The notes: generated from the sequence alone by a model not told the origin. A DNA stretch of 64,000 nt from Dastarcus helophoroides (GCA_028583605.1 CM053327.1:46874356-46938355); one strand, 5' to 3'. Positions 10,278-22,000 are shown, numbered from the stretch's first letter. Numbers and translations are program-made.

Positions 10278-11479
10278 TATTACGTATTCTACAAGGTTTC
10301 TTATGCCAAAATAATTTTACCATCAACGGAGGCAATTTCGTCTTTAATTCTTCCACCTTATCTTTGTACTCTTTGTCTTTCCATGCCGAATAAGCTTGTG
10401 ACGTAGTCATAATCTTAGTAATTCGTGTGAGAGAAAAGAAGTCCTTAACAGGTACTCCTGCGGTTTTTTTGCATTTCTTTTTGAAGTGCTTCAAGGCCTA
10501 ATATCCTTGGTTTAAAATAAATTAGATTTTCAACAAACGGCAAAGTATATTTTACATAATCTCGATTCCGACCATAACTTGCCTGTACAATACGTGCTAT
10601 AAATTTATTATAATATTCAAAATATGCAAATCCTTCGGTCGGAAATATGTCGTATATTGGTTTGCAATTTTTTTTGTGAATGTAACGTGCAAAAATATTA
10701 ATTATGTTATCAACAAGAGGTTTTAATTTTTTCTTAATTTCTGAATCATTTGAACAGTCTTGCCTTAATACATCCACAACTAAAATTTCTGTCTTCTTTT
10801 GATGTCCATTCCGCCTCATAACGTCAAATAAAAAATTTATTCCGTTATTTGTTTGATTACAAAAGACTGAAAATTCTAAAAAATTCACCAATCTTTTTAG
10901 CATTTTAAGTTTACCATGAGAATTATAACAAGTTGTTATAATTTCCCTTAAGTTGTTTTTTCGTTTCGAAAATTCAGCACATAGCTTAACTGCTTGTTTT
11001 ATTTTCCCGTAAGCTATTTCTAAGACACAAAAAGTTACCATATTATCATTAATTGTCGAATTTAATTCGTTCAACTCGGAACGTAATTCGTTTTTAATAT
11101 TTGTCAAGTTAGCCACTTTCTCTCGGAATTCATGTTGAAGCGTCCGTTTCAGATTGTCAATGTCTGCTTGGCAATTTGATATTACATTCTCCCAGTTTCT
11201 CTTCCAAATTTCTATTTGCGCTAGGTGTGTTGCTTCATCCACGGAGTTATAAACTTTCTCTCTTAGCATATTAATACCGCATGCAATCAATTTCATTATT
11301 TCCACGCAATTGTCTACAGTGGGATCGCTGTTGTATATACAATTGGTAGCATTTTCTGGAGACGAGTTAGGCGACAGAGCTAAATCTATTCCATTTTTGA
11401 CCATTTGTAACAGTTTCAGTGATACAGAACACTTGATACCGAGTCTTAAATTCGGTCCTGACTTTGTTGAAAAACTCAT
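10273..11479 (-). CDS. Unrecognised helical protein gene, copy 1 (one frameshift near the end)
   Basis: I do not recognise this protein. The likely start is the Met at 11479 (MSFSTKSGP); an upstream Met at 11557 is in frame. The product is about 400 residues, predominantly helical, with a charged coiled-coil-like stretch around residues 100-145 of the 11479 start (KNELRSELNELN). It has no signal peptide or membrane segment and no known catalytic motif. A run of seven T at 10464-10470 shifts the frame near ALQKEMQK; the second copy (40526-40531) has six T there and reads through, so the seventh T is an indel or sequencing error. After the shift the frame continues through KDFFSLTRITK to a stop at 10273-10275. 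The TAA stop lies inside a consensus splice donor, so more exons are possible. An AATAAA on the minus strand follows at 10262-10267. A decayed copy at 40171-41515 shares about 150 bp of downstream flank. Confidence 0.6.
10462..10472 (-). other. T7 homopolymer frameshift site
   Basis: Copy 1 has GG followed by seven T; copy 2 has six. The difference alone accounts for the broken frame at the C-terminus of copy 1. Confidence 0.85.
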
Positions 11480-11557
11480 TTTGTTCTTAAAAAAAGTGCC
11501 TTTTAATATCGCGTATGTAATTTGATATTGCATCGAAATTTTGCAAAATATCAGCAT

Positions 11558-12419
11558 TCAGTACCTAGAAAGTGACATTTCACGTTAACCTTTATTATTT
11601 CTTTTAACTACTTACACTTATATCAGTTTGGTTCTTTACCGTGGTCCTATTTAACTTTTCACAATTCACTATTAAGACGAAGATGACAAAAATATGACCT
11701 AATAAAAACTTTATCATGTTTTTGTCAAGTATGTGGCTGTTGCGATCGGGTTCAGTTTAAAAATACTATTGTAAAAAATGCTGTCTGCGCATATCTGATC
11801 CGTTTTGAATAAGTTTATGATCTATGTAATAGACCAATTTCATTTTTATGCGAATATCTACCCAAGGTTACCTCTTATCGCTACTCCTTGAAGTTGAACT
11901 TAAATATAAATGTGTATGCTATAAAGATGAGGAAAATTTTGAACTGTCCATAAGGAGAATCTAATGGCAGATTTAATACTAAGAGCTTTTTGCCAACCGA
12001 ACTAATTAAACGGAGAGTCAAAGCATATTGACAAGAGATATTTCACGATGACAATCAGTGCCAGTGGACAGTACTACATTATGTCTCTTAGACATGTTGT
12101 TACTGGGACCAACACACAACAATTTTATTAGGATTAGCATTATTTACATGTTCTTTTAGTCCGTTGATTTAATCACCGTTTTAGGCGTTCTGTGGCTAAA
12201 TAACAATTGCTATCATTGGTAAGCAAATTAAATAAAGAAACAGGCCTACTCCGTTCAGAGGATCTGCAGATGAAACTAGAGATTTAGGAAGGGAATTTCC
12301 TTAGCGTTTCACATGGACAGTCAAACATTTTCCTTACCTGTATAATAATATGTACCCAAAACTCGAACAATATGTCTTCTAGCAAAATATTATATGTGAA
12401 GATTCAGAACAGAGAGAGA
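11558..12419. other. Intergenic, nothing recognised
   Basis: AT-rich single-copy-looking DNA upstream of the minus-strand gene. No TE ends, ORF or RNA gene that I can support; the promoter of the gene presumably lies in its first few hundred bases. Confidence 0.4.
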
Positions 12420-12900
12420 AAACTGGTAGTTTTTTCCGATGAGGAGGGAAACCCTCATAGGCACCCATTCGCGTGGATAGGGAATGTCAGACACTCTTAC
12501 TGACTAAAACCCCTCCTCCCTTCTCCAAAGGCTGCTTCCTCTTCGGAACTACCCGTCGGGGTATTACTTTTAAAAAGGACCTTCTTTGGGATGATTACTT
12601 AGATTCCTTTAACATCTTTCCTCCATGTCTTCGTTTTTTAGGTATTATCTTAGTTACAAATTTTCCTATTTCGTCCCAGCCTCCTTTGGAATGTCCTGCT
12701 TACTAGATTTTGCGGCGTCAATATTTCAACTATTCTCTCGGCTTACCTCCTTTGTTCCTTTCACTTTTCACACTCAAAAACTATGTGTTACGGATTATTT
12801 TCTCTATCCGAGTATGTGCCTTTAGATGTGTCCCTGTGTGTTTTAGGTACGCCTGGAAGCTTCCACGTCCTGATAACACATGGGTAAAAAAGTAGTTAAC
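12420..12900 (-). pseudogene. R1-like non-LTR retrotransposon, 3' end remnant
   Basis: Read on the minus strand, this encodes pieces of the C-terminus common to R1-type ORF2: a VLSGRGSFQAYLKHTGTH block, then GGWDEIGKFVTKII, with several stops between. It then passes into a 3' UTR with the phrase GGTTTTAGTCAGTAAGAGTG and a TATGAGGGTTTCCC motif close to 12445. I associate this C-terminal pattern and UTR wording with R1-clade elements from memory; the match is degenerate. The zinc knuckle is lost. It is an old 5'-truncated copy. Confidence 0.55.
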
Positions 12901-13659
12901 TGCTTCCCATCGTAGTCATTGGCAGTACCAAAACCGTACCACTCCGCAAATTATTTTTATAGCTTAAACTTGAATTTTGGAGTGTTTGTTCTAAATTTTA
13001 AATTTAAACTCTCTAAATAATGTAAATAATATTTGGTTCAATATCCTTTAGGGGAAAAATATTGAATTATGAACTTTTGAATTATTTTTTCTTTTTAAAC
13101 CTGCAAGTTTTTAGGGACAATCCCGGAATGTCTTTGAATTGTCAACTGCAGCAACAAAATTTCTACTAAAATTTTCAAATTTCTACAAAAAATTCATGAT
13201 TTTGGGAAGCAGGTTGAATTAAAACTAATTTTCAAAGAATTTTTTCTTAGAATTTCGAATTATTCGCAAGGGTCAGATTTATACACCACGACCAGTGTGG
13301 GCATCTCGGAAACTACATGAGATATAGATTCGCTTAGATGGGAAAAAGTTGCGCAAATAAAAAACTAACCAAATGACGTCAGAAATATTCCATGCGATTT
13401 TTACTTTCGAAGTTATTTATAAAAATTCAAATTTTTGTACTTTGTGTTATTCTGCGAGTACTAATGATACAGCAAATTTGATGAAACTTTATAATTACAA
13501 CTTTAAATAAGCTTAAATAATGCGTCGTTAATTGTTACATTCGACGTTTTGTCTTCGAAGAACCATCATCAATTTCATATTTAGGGTTCTAACTTTTTTA
13601 GAACAAATCTAGAAATCTCTTTTTATTCCAAATTCAACCATGCTTTAATTACGTTTTCA

Positions 13660-13830
13660 GATTTAATTTACGTTCATAAAAAAAGGGCGTTTATGGAGAT
13701 CGCCGACAGAAGTGCAAACTTAAAACTACGATATAACAGGTTTTTTTTTCATTTTCAAATTGTAATATCATAAACAAGGAATGCGCAATTTGTAAATTAA
13801 AATCATTATTTTTAGTTTTTATATCTATTA
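13660..13830 (+). repeat. Dispersed repeat, pair of 56880-57020
   Basis: Shared wording GCCGACAGAAGTG, ACTTAAAACTACGATATAAC, TTTCAAATTGTAATATCA and TAGTTTTTATATCT appears in both, in opposite orientation. Unknown family. Confidence 0.7.
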
Positions 13831-14304
13831 GGCTGTCCGTAAATTTCATTGACGATGCTTGACGGGAAATTCAGGACGATAAATAAATACGATTTACGAA
13901 AAAAAAAGTTTAATAAAAAGCGTTTAGTTTCTGAGATAAAAGGCGTCAAAGTTGACATTTCTTACCGTTACTTTGTAGAATTCTTCAATTCTCAAAACTA
14001 TTAAACTTTATTAACGATTAAAACAACAACAGATATTAAAAATTCCACGATGTTTCGATAAATATTTGCTATGGTCGGACCTGGTTTCGCTGTTCAGCAT
14101 AATGGGTGGTTAAACCAGCAATTTTTTTAGCCGTTGTCATGCTAACAATCTCCTTGATTCACATACACCTACTAATATTCCGTCTAATCCTAATTCTCGT
14201 CCAAAATTGGGGATCGACCTTTTAGACCCCTAAGAGATAGTTATTGCATCGATTGGGGCCCGTCCAATAATTGTACTCAAATTGCGGGATACAAAATAAG
14301 AAAA

Positions 14305-14352
14305 ACGAGATCCCCGAAGTGGAAATCAAATTTGGTTCAATCTGTATATTCT
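14305..14352 (+). repeat. Short dispersed repeat, pair of 26079-26128
   Basis: Both contain CGAGATCCC, TGGAAAT and AAATTTGGTTCAA followed by CTGTAT at matching spacing. Family unknown. Confidence 0.6.
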
Positions 14353-15339
14353 TTTTGAATAGTGAATTTTTATTTTATATTTTTATCACATTTTGCGCAA
14401 TAATGTGTTTGATACAATTTTAATTCGCAGCTATACGGAGGTAACTCCCACGGAACCCAACGCCCAAAATTCTTAAAAAAATTGTAAATATCGGAAACGT
14501 TTGTTTGAAAGATCTAATGATTTGAAATATTAAATTATAATTATCAAGTATGGTTGAAAGTTTAAGAACACACTTCTACGAAGATTGAAAACTAAAAGCT
14601 TATTAACGAATATTTTGGTTAATGCAGGAGCTTATAGAAGGGTATGAAAGGATAAAAGGATTCTCAGAGGCCGAGCTGGTCCCCAATCGTTGCTTACTTA
14701 TAACAAAAACACAAAAGGAAAAATTCGCCATGTCGATAGCCTTGAAACTTTCTAAGTGTTTAGGATTCGAGTAATTGATGCGACGCCTCGATCAATACTA
14801 ATTTTATTAAAAGTAAAAAACCTAAGAACTATGACAACCGAAAATGTTATGTTAAACAAGTTTTAAGTAATTAATCTTATAATCATAACACATGCATATG
14901 TGTACAAATGCATCGGTTGGCGGTCGCTGGTTTAACCCTTCTGTTGAGCCTTGCAATAATTTTCATAAACCTGATTAATGAGAATTTCTTAAATTTTAAG
15001 CAATTACATGAAGAAATCAAAACAATTGAGGAATTTGGAAAACAATTAAGTGTGTCAGGTTGAATAACACCTTACAAATAAAGATACAAATGACTTAAAA
15101 TCTGTTTAATAAAAGATTACCAAGAACCAATTATAATACCACTGGATTTAGTGCCATTGACAAAACAACGATTATTTGGGCACCGTCCCCTGGTAATTAG
15201 CTCAAGTGCCAATAGACCTGAATTATATTCGGTCTCGTCTCGTAAATAGGATACATTGTAGAATATACTTGTGGTTGTTTTGGTATAAATGTTGCCCTAC
15301 TAATAGATGCATTCGAAAATAAGAAAGGCTGATGCCCTT

Positions 15340-15771
15340 TGTTGGAAATCACGTTCAAAACGTGAGAGCAAAAATCTATCGGTGCATATTTTAAAGTAAA
15401 ATATTAGACACCCTCAAATGCTTTATGAGTTTCGCTATATCTTTTACGAAGTGAAATCTGATACGGGTACTTCAACTTATTTGGAACACTTTTAGGAGGA
15501 TGATTAATTCTAAGAACGCTGGTCAGTCCTTTTTCTGAATATAGGTTTTAAGGGATTAACGTTGACATGTATATTAGCAGTGTATCATGAAATATACCAC
15601 ATGTATTTGGAAATATTACGAAAAGATTCCTTTTCGACTACGAAGTTGAGATTATAATTTCGTCGCGACAACACACACCTTCCGAGACCTCTTGAATAAA
15701 TATAGTCTCGATAATTAAAGTGTGGTGTTTTATTGAACTAAATAGTTCATACACACCCCATTTCCAAAATA
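15340..15771. mobile_element. Solo LTR, Copia-like, inserted in DIRS-like remnant A
   Basis: 432 bp starting TGTTGGAAATC and ending ATTTCCAAAATA, with inverted TTGGAAAT/ATTTCCAA. It is flanked by a perfect 5-bp duplication CCCTT (15335-15339, 15772-15776). Remnant B has a single CCCTT at the same site and no insert, an empty site. TGTTGGA starts and 5-bp TSDs are usual for Copia LTRs. An AATAAA occurs near 15693. No second LTR or internal region exists here. Confidence 0.72.
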
Positions 15772-15989
15772 CCCTTAGTCTTTTTGAATGATTATCTCCA
15801 TGGGTAGTTCTTATAAAGGTAGTGTCTCCGATATTTTTCAAACAATAAACTAATTGTGATCATTGGGGTCTCATTATCAATTATCGCAATTCTTCAGACC
15901 TAAGTATCTCAATTTACTTTCAATTATAGCTATAGCAACAGCTGTTTGCTCCCAGTTAATAAATGAGTCTATTTAGGTATGTTTTTTAA

Positions 15990-17220
15990 CTCTTCGGTAT
16001 TTCAATTCAATTTGAAAAAAGTGGATGTTCCATCTCACCTTAAAACAAACAAAACAATTATGACAACCCAGAATGTTTCCCCACATTAAGGGAAAACTTG
16101 GTGTCGGTTTGCCCAGCTTTAAACTATGGCTTTTCTGGTACATCAAACTTGTCGAACACATAAATTTTTTAACGCTCAACAGGAGCCAGGAAAATGACAA
16201 CGCTCCCGGCAATCGGCTCGATTTCTAGCATTTATTGGCAGCTAAAAAACTTAAAATATGGTAACACTCTCCACAGAAAGACGCATTCGTTATGGAAATA
16301 TTTCGTCGGATGTTGTCTCAGTTTTTGGTCCGAGAAAGGCAAGACCCATCCCATCAATTATTTAGAACTTCTAACTTCAATTTTTGGGACAGAAATGGTA
16401 TACCAAACAATTAAAAAACTGTTCAGTTCTCTGTAGGATTTATAGGACTACCGCAATATGATGCGTGAATGGTGAATGACATGGATAATGTACACAATTA
16501 AACATTTTCACTCAATCAATTTGGCAAGGGTGCGAGTTTCAAAGTATCGTCATTATTCCATGTTACATGAAGTTAACCGAAAATGTCAGGGCAGATAAAA
16601 CTTAAAAAGGGTTATAAGTGGATACAGGACGGTCACTGCAAAATACAACATTTCGACTCTTGACTCGAAAATTAGGCTCCTTGGTCATTAATTTATTTGC
16701 TAGCCGCATAAATACGAAAAGTAAGGTTTACTTTTTCAGGATCAGTGACCCAGGAAGCCAGTTCTATAGACGCGTTGATCATCAGTTAGTCTATTTTACA
16801 CCTTTTCGCTTTTCCCTTTCTTTAATCATTCTCTGCCTCTTCAAAGGAATTATAAGTGGCTAAGCTCAGGACACAGTGGTCGTAGATTTATTTTTCTTTG
16901 GGCAGCACTCCTCAACCATTAACAGTCCAGCTTTCCTCTAGAACAGTCTTTTATCAACAAACATTTCTACAAAACAACGTTCTCAAGAAATGCTTTTAAA
17001 TCTGAATTTAGCTCTCTTAACTCTTTTTGGTTCATTATTAGCCCAGAAGGCCGGTCCAAAATCTATGCCAGAACTTCAGATTCCAACTTTTTTCGAAGAG
17101 GTTGATATGCTGAGACCCGGTACACTCAAATACCTTAGTCTTTCAAATACTTCGGTAGTTTTAACATTTCTCGACAGGTTTGAAGATACAAAAAAAAAAA
17201 CCTTGGCATTATCTCAAAGT
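15990..17220 (+). pseudogene. DIRS-like RT/RNase H C-terminal coding remnant
   Basis: Fragments in shifting frames give, in order, KTNKTIMTTQNVSPH, WSEKGKTHPINYLELLT (about 16330-16375), LGSLVINLFASRINTK (about 16675-16722) and YFTPFRFSLSLI (about 16795-16830). The INYLELL and DLFASR-like phrases are characteristic of the RNase H region of DIRS/Ngaro-type elements. The corresponding part of remnant B adds LLSLGSTPQPLT, resembling the end of that region. Multiple stops and frameshifts exclude a functional product. The same pieces on the minus strand of 28206-29289 confirm the reading. Confidence 0.6.
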
Positions 17221-17547
17221 TAACTACTCTGTTGGCAACAGCTACAGTCCAATACTTCGAGATCCTTTGCTATAGATATTAATAAAACATTTTATTGGAA
17301 GATCAGACTGGGGGTTCAATTCAGAATCCAAACCTCTCGAGAAATCGTAGGCAACCCCTATTACGACTACCTTTTTCTTCAACTTAAACCCTAATATTTT
17401 TGTGGCCACCGACATAATATCTGGATAGAACCCAATTATTCAGATGTAATATAAGCAGTTTATTTATTTCGCTTAATTAATATGCTCTTTCCAATTAAAT
17501 GATTTGCTACGGTTTATTTTTTGCAACATACTCTAAAAATCTACAAT

Positions 17548-17650
17548 TTATCCTATTTACGAGACGAGACCGAATATAATCACAAGATCAAACGAACTTA
17601 CCTGTGAAGTTCGATCTTGATTATATGAGGTCTCGTCGAAGTAAATAGGG
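17548..17650. repeat. Imperfect palindrome at the DIRS-like terminus
   Basis: From CCTATTTACGAGACGAGACC to its near-complement ending GTCTCGTCGAAGTAAATAGG, with arms of about 48 bp. It occurs in full at 27655-27760 and partly at 27403-27475. It may be the junction of the terminal repeat and the internal complementary region of a DIRS-like element. Confidence 0.7.
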
Positions 17651-17835
17651 TCCCTCCCAATTCCCAAACCCGTATTTAGTTGCAAAAAATGTATAATCTC
17701 TGAAATAAGACTGAAGTATATGGGGAGCCGAGGTGCATACGCAGCGGGAACTGTGAGGGCATAACGAGATTTATGATTTGTTTATTTCTTTAAAATATGT
17801 GATCGTATCGCCTAGAATGAAGATACTACTCAGAA

Positions 17836-19110
17836 TTTGATTTTTTTTGGAAAATTTCCTCTTTTTTTTAAAAGTTTGGATTTTTTTTAATATGATTATG
17901 ATGAAACATTTTTTTTTTCAAAACATTCACCTCTTTTTTTGAAAATTTCTACTTTAGTTCAAAATTGTTTCGAAGTTTTACCTTCTTTTTTTGATAATTC
18001 CGACTTTTTCCCGAAACACTTTTTTCAAAATTGCGAATTTTTGAAATATTTAAATTTTTTCAGGATTTTAATCTTTTTTGAAAAATATTACCTTTAATCA
18101 TTAAAATTGGGACTTTCTTCGAAATTAAATATAGCTTCATCCAAAATTTAAAGTTTTTTCGAAATCTCCATTTTTTTCAAAAGTTCCAGTTTTTGTGGTA
18201 ACTTTAACATTTTCTCAAAATTCGCCTGCCCCAGAAATTTTTTAATTTTGGTGAAGAATCTAGGCTTTCAAATTACCAATTTTTAAATTTTGAACGAATT
18301 CTATAAAAGGAATTGAAAATTTAACTAAATTTCGATTTTAAAGCTATCTAAATTCAAAACAATCTAAACAAAAATCGCAGCTTTGAGGCGGAAATCTAAA
18401 TTTTAAGAAAAAAGTGAAATATAGCGTAAACAAAACCAGATAAAAATTGGAAGTTTAAATTGGACATTTTCTAACATGTCATCGTTCCAAGTTTACCCTT
18501 AAAATTTCGACTTCAATTTCAAGATCCCGGCTTTAAATTGGAATATAAATGTTGTATTTTTCTCTTGAAATTTTGACTGAAATTCCCAATTTCTAGGAAA
18601 TATTAGAAAAAGCAAGATTTTATCGCAAAATTTGAGATTTTGGGAAGTTTGATGAAGTGGGCATAGCAAAAAATTATTAGAATTTGAAATATTGAGAAAA
18701 AAATTGGGATATTTAAATTAAAGTGAAATTTGAAGGAAAAAATTTAATAACTTCAAAAAACAAGGGTATTATATTATAAAAGGGAAAATCCAAGTTTGAG
18801 GGAAAGAAAACAAAGTTTCAGTGTTTGTTTTAAAGAAAAAGTTGGAATTTTCGGAAAAATTCAAATTTGCAAATAAAATTACCAGGAAACTGGGTTTTAA
18901 TGAAAAAGACTTCACTGCTTGAGTCCATATTTACAACAGCACATAAAATTTGTATTTTAAACTCGAAATTTTATAAAAAGAAAAGAAATATTTTGAGAAA
19001 AGAGTCCAAATTTCAAAACAGAACCAAAAATCTTGAAAAATGAATATTCAAGTTAAACAACTTAAAATTCAATTTGACTTGAAATTTTGAGAATCAAATC
19101 GACATTTTCT
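17836..19110. repeat. AT-rich degenerate TTTCGAC/GTCGAAA tract
   Basis: T-rich on this strand up to about 18260, then A-rich. No ORF. Confidence 0.7.
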
Positions 19111-19560
19111 TAGAAAGAGTGGTGTTCGGGATCACTATCAGGTCTTGATAGCTCCAATAAATGAAATGCGTTTTATGTAAACTTAACGACGTTTATTAAG
19201 TGAACTGACATCACCGAGATCTGGGATGCAATTCTTTTGTACAAAACCTACAGACTACTTCAAAACACCAAGTTTTATCCCACAGTGTTCTATTGTTCTA
19301 ATAGGGTCGCTGGTCAGTCCACATGCTTCCGGTGGTCAAGTGGCGATCTGACCATTTTTTACACTGAATATATTAGATAGCTAACAAGTGGAAATTGCAG
19401 GTTTCTAATTGAACTTTCAAATAAATGTTCTTTAAAGTTAACTCATAATTTTCAGATGAAAGTTGCACGAATTTGTGTAAAATTTTGAAAAGGAAATTTC
19501 TAAAAAAATCCCAAACTTTAGGGTAAAGTAAAAATTATTTTAAAAACATACAAATTCAAC
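19111..19560. other. Unassigned DNA
   Basis: Contains a more balanced stretch at 19120-19370, ending the AT tract, with no similarity I recognise. Confidence 0.35.
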
Positions 19561-19659
19561 GAACCGAAATAAACAGTTATTTTTTTCCGGTTCTGTTCCG
19601 GTTTTCGTTCCTATAAAAATAACGGTTTTTTTTCGGTTCAGTTCCGGTTCGAAGCCCTG
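19561..19659 (-). mobile_element. hAT-like right end with CGGTTC subterminal repeats
   Basis: Repeated CGGTTC/CCGGTT units end in CGGTTCGAAGCCCTG at 19645-19659. The complementary left-end form (CAAGGCTTCGAACCG) occurs at 22511. CAGGGCTTCGAACCG-type ends with GGTTC repeats are hAT-like. The partner left end of this copy is not visible. Confidence 0.55.
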
Positions 19660-19661
19660 TT

Positions 19662-19706
19662 TTTGCATCTACGCACCCCCTGTCAAAAAGTAACCAGTCG
19701 CCACTG
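19662..19706 (-). mobile_element. Terminal fragment of the CAGTGGCGG hAT MITE
   Basis: The segment from TTGCATCTACGCACCCCCTG to GTCGCCACTG matches the end of the copies starting at 49996 and 60575. Only about 45 bp remain, abutting the CGGTTC element. Confidence 0.7.
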
Positions 19707-20869
19707 GATAATAAGAATAATTAGATTTACTTCATATCAGCAGGCTTAGAGAATATATGCAGACCTATTAAATTTTTTTTTGACATGTTGCACCAACTGG
19801 ATTTTAATAAAACTTGGTATGCTGTTAGGTGACATATGAATACATTTTCTGTATTTTTTGTAAAGTGGTCACTCCGATAGACATTATAGAAATTAATAAT
19901 AAACATTTTTATTTGTGTTTTATTGATATTTCTAGGGGGGCTAGCCCCCCTGAAAAAAAACTATAAAATGGATCCTGCAATGTACTATCGCAAACAGTTT
20001 GTTTTTCTTCGCTACCTTTAATGGTTTGGTAGATAGATATCTTAGAAAAAAAGGTGCCCGAGGAAGGTTTTCTTTAATTACCTCCATGGTAACCGAAGAA
20101 GGAGGGGGGAAATCCACCTATATTAATTTCTAATGACATTTTGTACTTAACGACATAGATCACGGTATAGATTCCCGGTGGGGGCAACTTCGCTATGGGA
20201 GTACGGCTAGATCCTTTGCTGAAAGTTGTCTGCGAGTAGTTGTACATATGGAGGTAGAAATACTCATGTACATATATGGCCAACAAATATATTCGCTTAT
20301 TTAAAGAGATACGATGTTTACAATTAGGGCGAAGTTCCTTTTTTTATTATTGCACAATATATAAAAAGTAACTCTGAACAAAAGGTAATAATTGTTGAGT
20401 TATTTGAAAAAAGTAATAAAAAATTGATTTTCTTTTGTACTTTTAGAGACAATTATGCAATAAATAAGTTATTGGTTTTTCTGTTTGATTTTTCAAACAT
20501 TATTGCGGTTACACAAAGTTTCCTATTTTAACTATCCAGCCCAGTTCGTAAGCTAAAACAAAAAAATTTTGCTAATTGAAGACGAGTCGATAAGAATTTC
20601 GAAGTGAAAAAATAAATGGTTTGCTGTTTTGTTAAGCCGCTTTGTAAAATGATGCTTAAATATTATTACTAGATAGTATTGATTTATTATAGATTACTTT
20701 AAGTTTATTTTGTTGATAACAATAAAGTGATCACACGTTTAAAGTCAAAAGTGTCACCCTACGCGAGCATTGCAACGTCCACGTAATCTCTCGAGACGTC
20801 AAATTTTAATGATTATTTGGCGTTATGTGTCCTAACATAATTACACGTTTCTACGACAACTTCTTGTGG
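19707..20869. other. Unassigned AT-rich DNA
   Basis: No recognised gene. A palindrome GGGGGGCTAGCCCCCC at 19935-19950 resembles subterminal hAT wording but no element can be delimited. Confidence 0.35.
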
Positions 20870-22000
20870 CGCCAATTTAACGAACGACAATTCATCCCCC
20901 CAATATTTTGGTAATAAAAAATTTAACAAATCGATCCACATACCTAATGCAAAACTATCACGATCTAACTATTATTATAATAGCCCAGTCGGCGAAGCTT
21001 TTTTTTGTACAACATAATCCAACAGCGATTTTATGATCCCAATCAATTAGTTGGTTAATTTTGAGAATAAATTCAAGTTGGTGCGGTGCGGGGGGCTGTG
21101 CGTTAGCCGCCATTTTGATAAACGCGTTTATGTAATTATCTCGATAATAGTTGGTCCTATTAAAAAAGTACAAAAGATCATATTTGTAGAGAAATATATG
21201 AATTATCTTTTTTATTAATAATATTTTTGTATAGGATAAATATTTTAAAAGTTACTACGTTGAATTGTTTTCTCTTTTTAGTTTTTGCTTGATAATTCGT
21301 AAACATATGACACTACATTGATAATGGTTATTATCAAAGTTGTAGAGCATAAAAAAATTTACACATTTTGAATAAAATATTTTTTTCTAAAGTTTATAAT
21401 TTAAGAGCTACAATGAAATAAGTATCTGAGTAACATAAGTCAGCATTTATTGCCCATACATCATGTGCGCAATAAATGCTGACTTATGGACAGCAGATTT
21501 TATTTTAACTGGAGTGTCTCATTGCTGCAATATTTACTGGACAAGTGAAGACTAGGTGTAATTTTAGATCTTTTGTTATTGTAGCTTTTATAAACTATGA
21601 ACTTTAAAAAAATGTTTTTATAAAATTGATAGATAATTTTACACCCTACAAATATACTGTTGGCCGATATGGAACTAGATGACCAAAAAACTAAAGAATG
21701 ACAAGTTTTTGGCGGAATAATTTTAAAATTTACATCTAAAAAATCGCTTCCAATAAAAATATTAAACTACTTACTTTTACATAAACACGATCTTTTCCAT
21801 TTTTTCTATTTTTCACAGTTACGCAGTGGAAAAAATTTATTTGAAGTGTAATTCAACAGCGATTTTATGAATACAACCTATTAGTGGGTCAATCCTGTCT
21901 ATGACGCCAAGTGGTCGTGCGTTAGTGATTATTTTGATAAATGCGTTTTTGTAAATATTTCGAGAATAATTGGTTTTACGAAGAAACTACATTAAAATGT
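20870..22000. repeat. Mosaic repeat block with inverted segments
   Basis: Contains GCCAATTTAACGAACGACA (near 20871), CCAACAGCGATTTTATGA (near 21019) and GCCGCCATTTTGATAAACGCG (near 21107). The last two recur degenerately at 21850-21960. The same pieces occur at 26440-26860 with one segment inverted relative to the other. The ORF at 20958-21173 is a by-product. Family unknown. Confidence 0.6.
21434..21488. repeat. Perfect 20-bp-arm hairpin
   Basis: Arms at 21434-21453 and 21469-21488 are exact complements (CATAAGTCAGCATTTATTGC) around a 15-nt loop. Imperfect pairing continues outward to about 21320 and 21660, so it is the centre of a longer foldback. Confidence 0.88.

Larger units (their letters stand above)
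12901..15221. other. AT-rich intergenic region with dispersed repeat fragments
   Basis: No ORF of interest. It contains a repeat at 13660-13830 matched in inverse orientation at 56880-57020, and a short repeat at 14305-14352 that recurs at 26079-26128. The rest is unassigned. Confidence 0.45.
15222..17835 (+). mobile_element. DIRS-like retroelement remnant A
   Basis: The left terminal repeat at 15222-15262 (ATTATATTCGGTCTCGTCTC...) is mirrored by 17540-17580 with a single mismatch over 41 bp, giving inverted terminal repeats as in DIRS elements. Between them lie degraded RT-RNase H coding sequences (see 15990-17220). Beyond the right repeat, homology to remnant B continues to 17835. It is shorter than a full DIRS element and I cannot see a tyrosine recombinase, so it is internally deleted. 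A solo LTR is inserted at 15340-15771. Confidence 0.65.
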
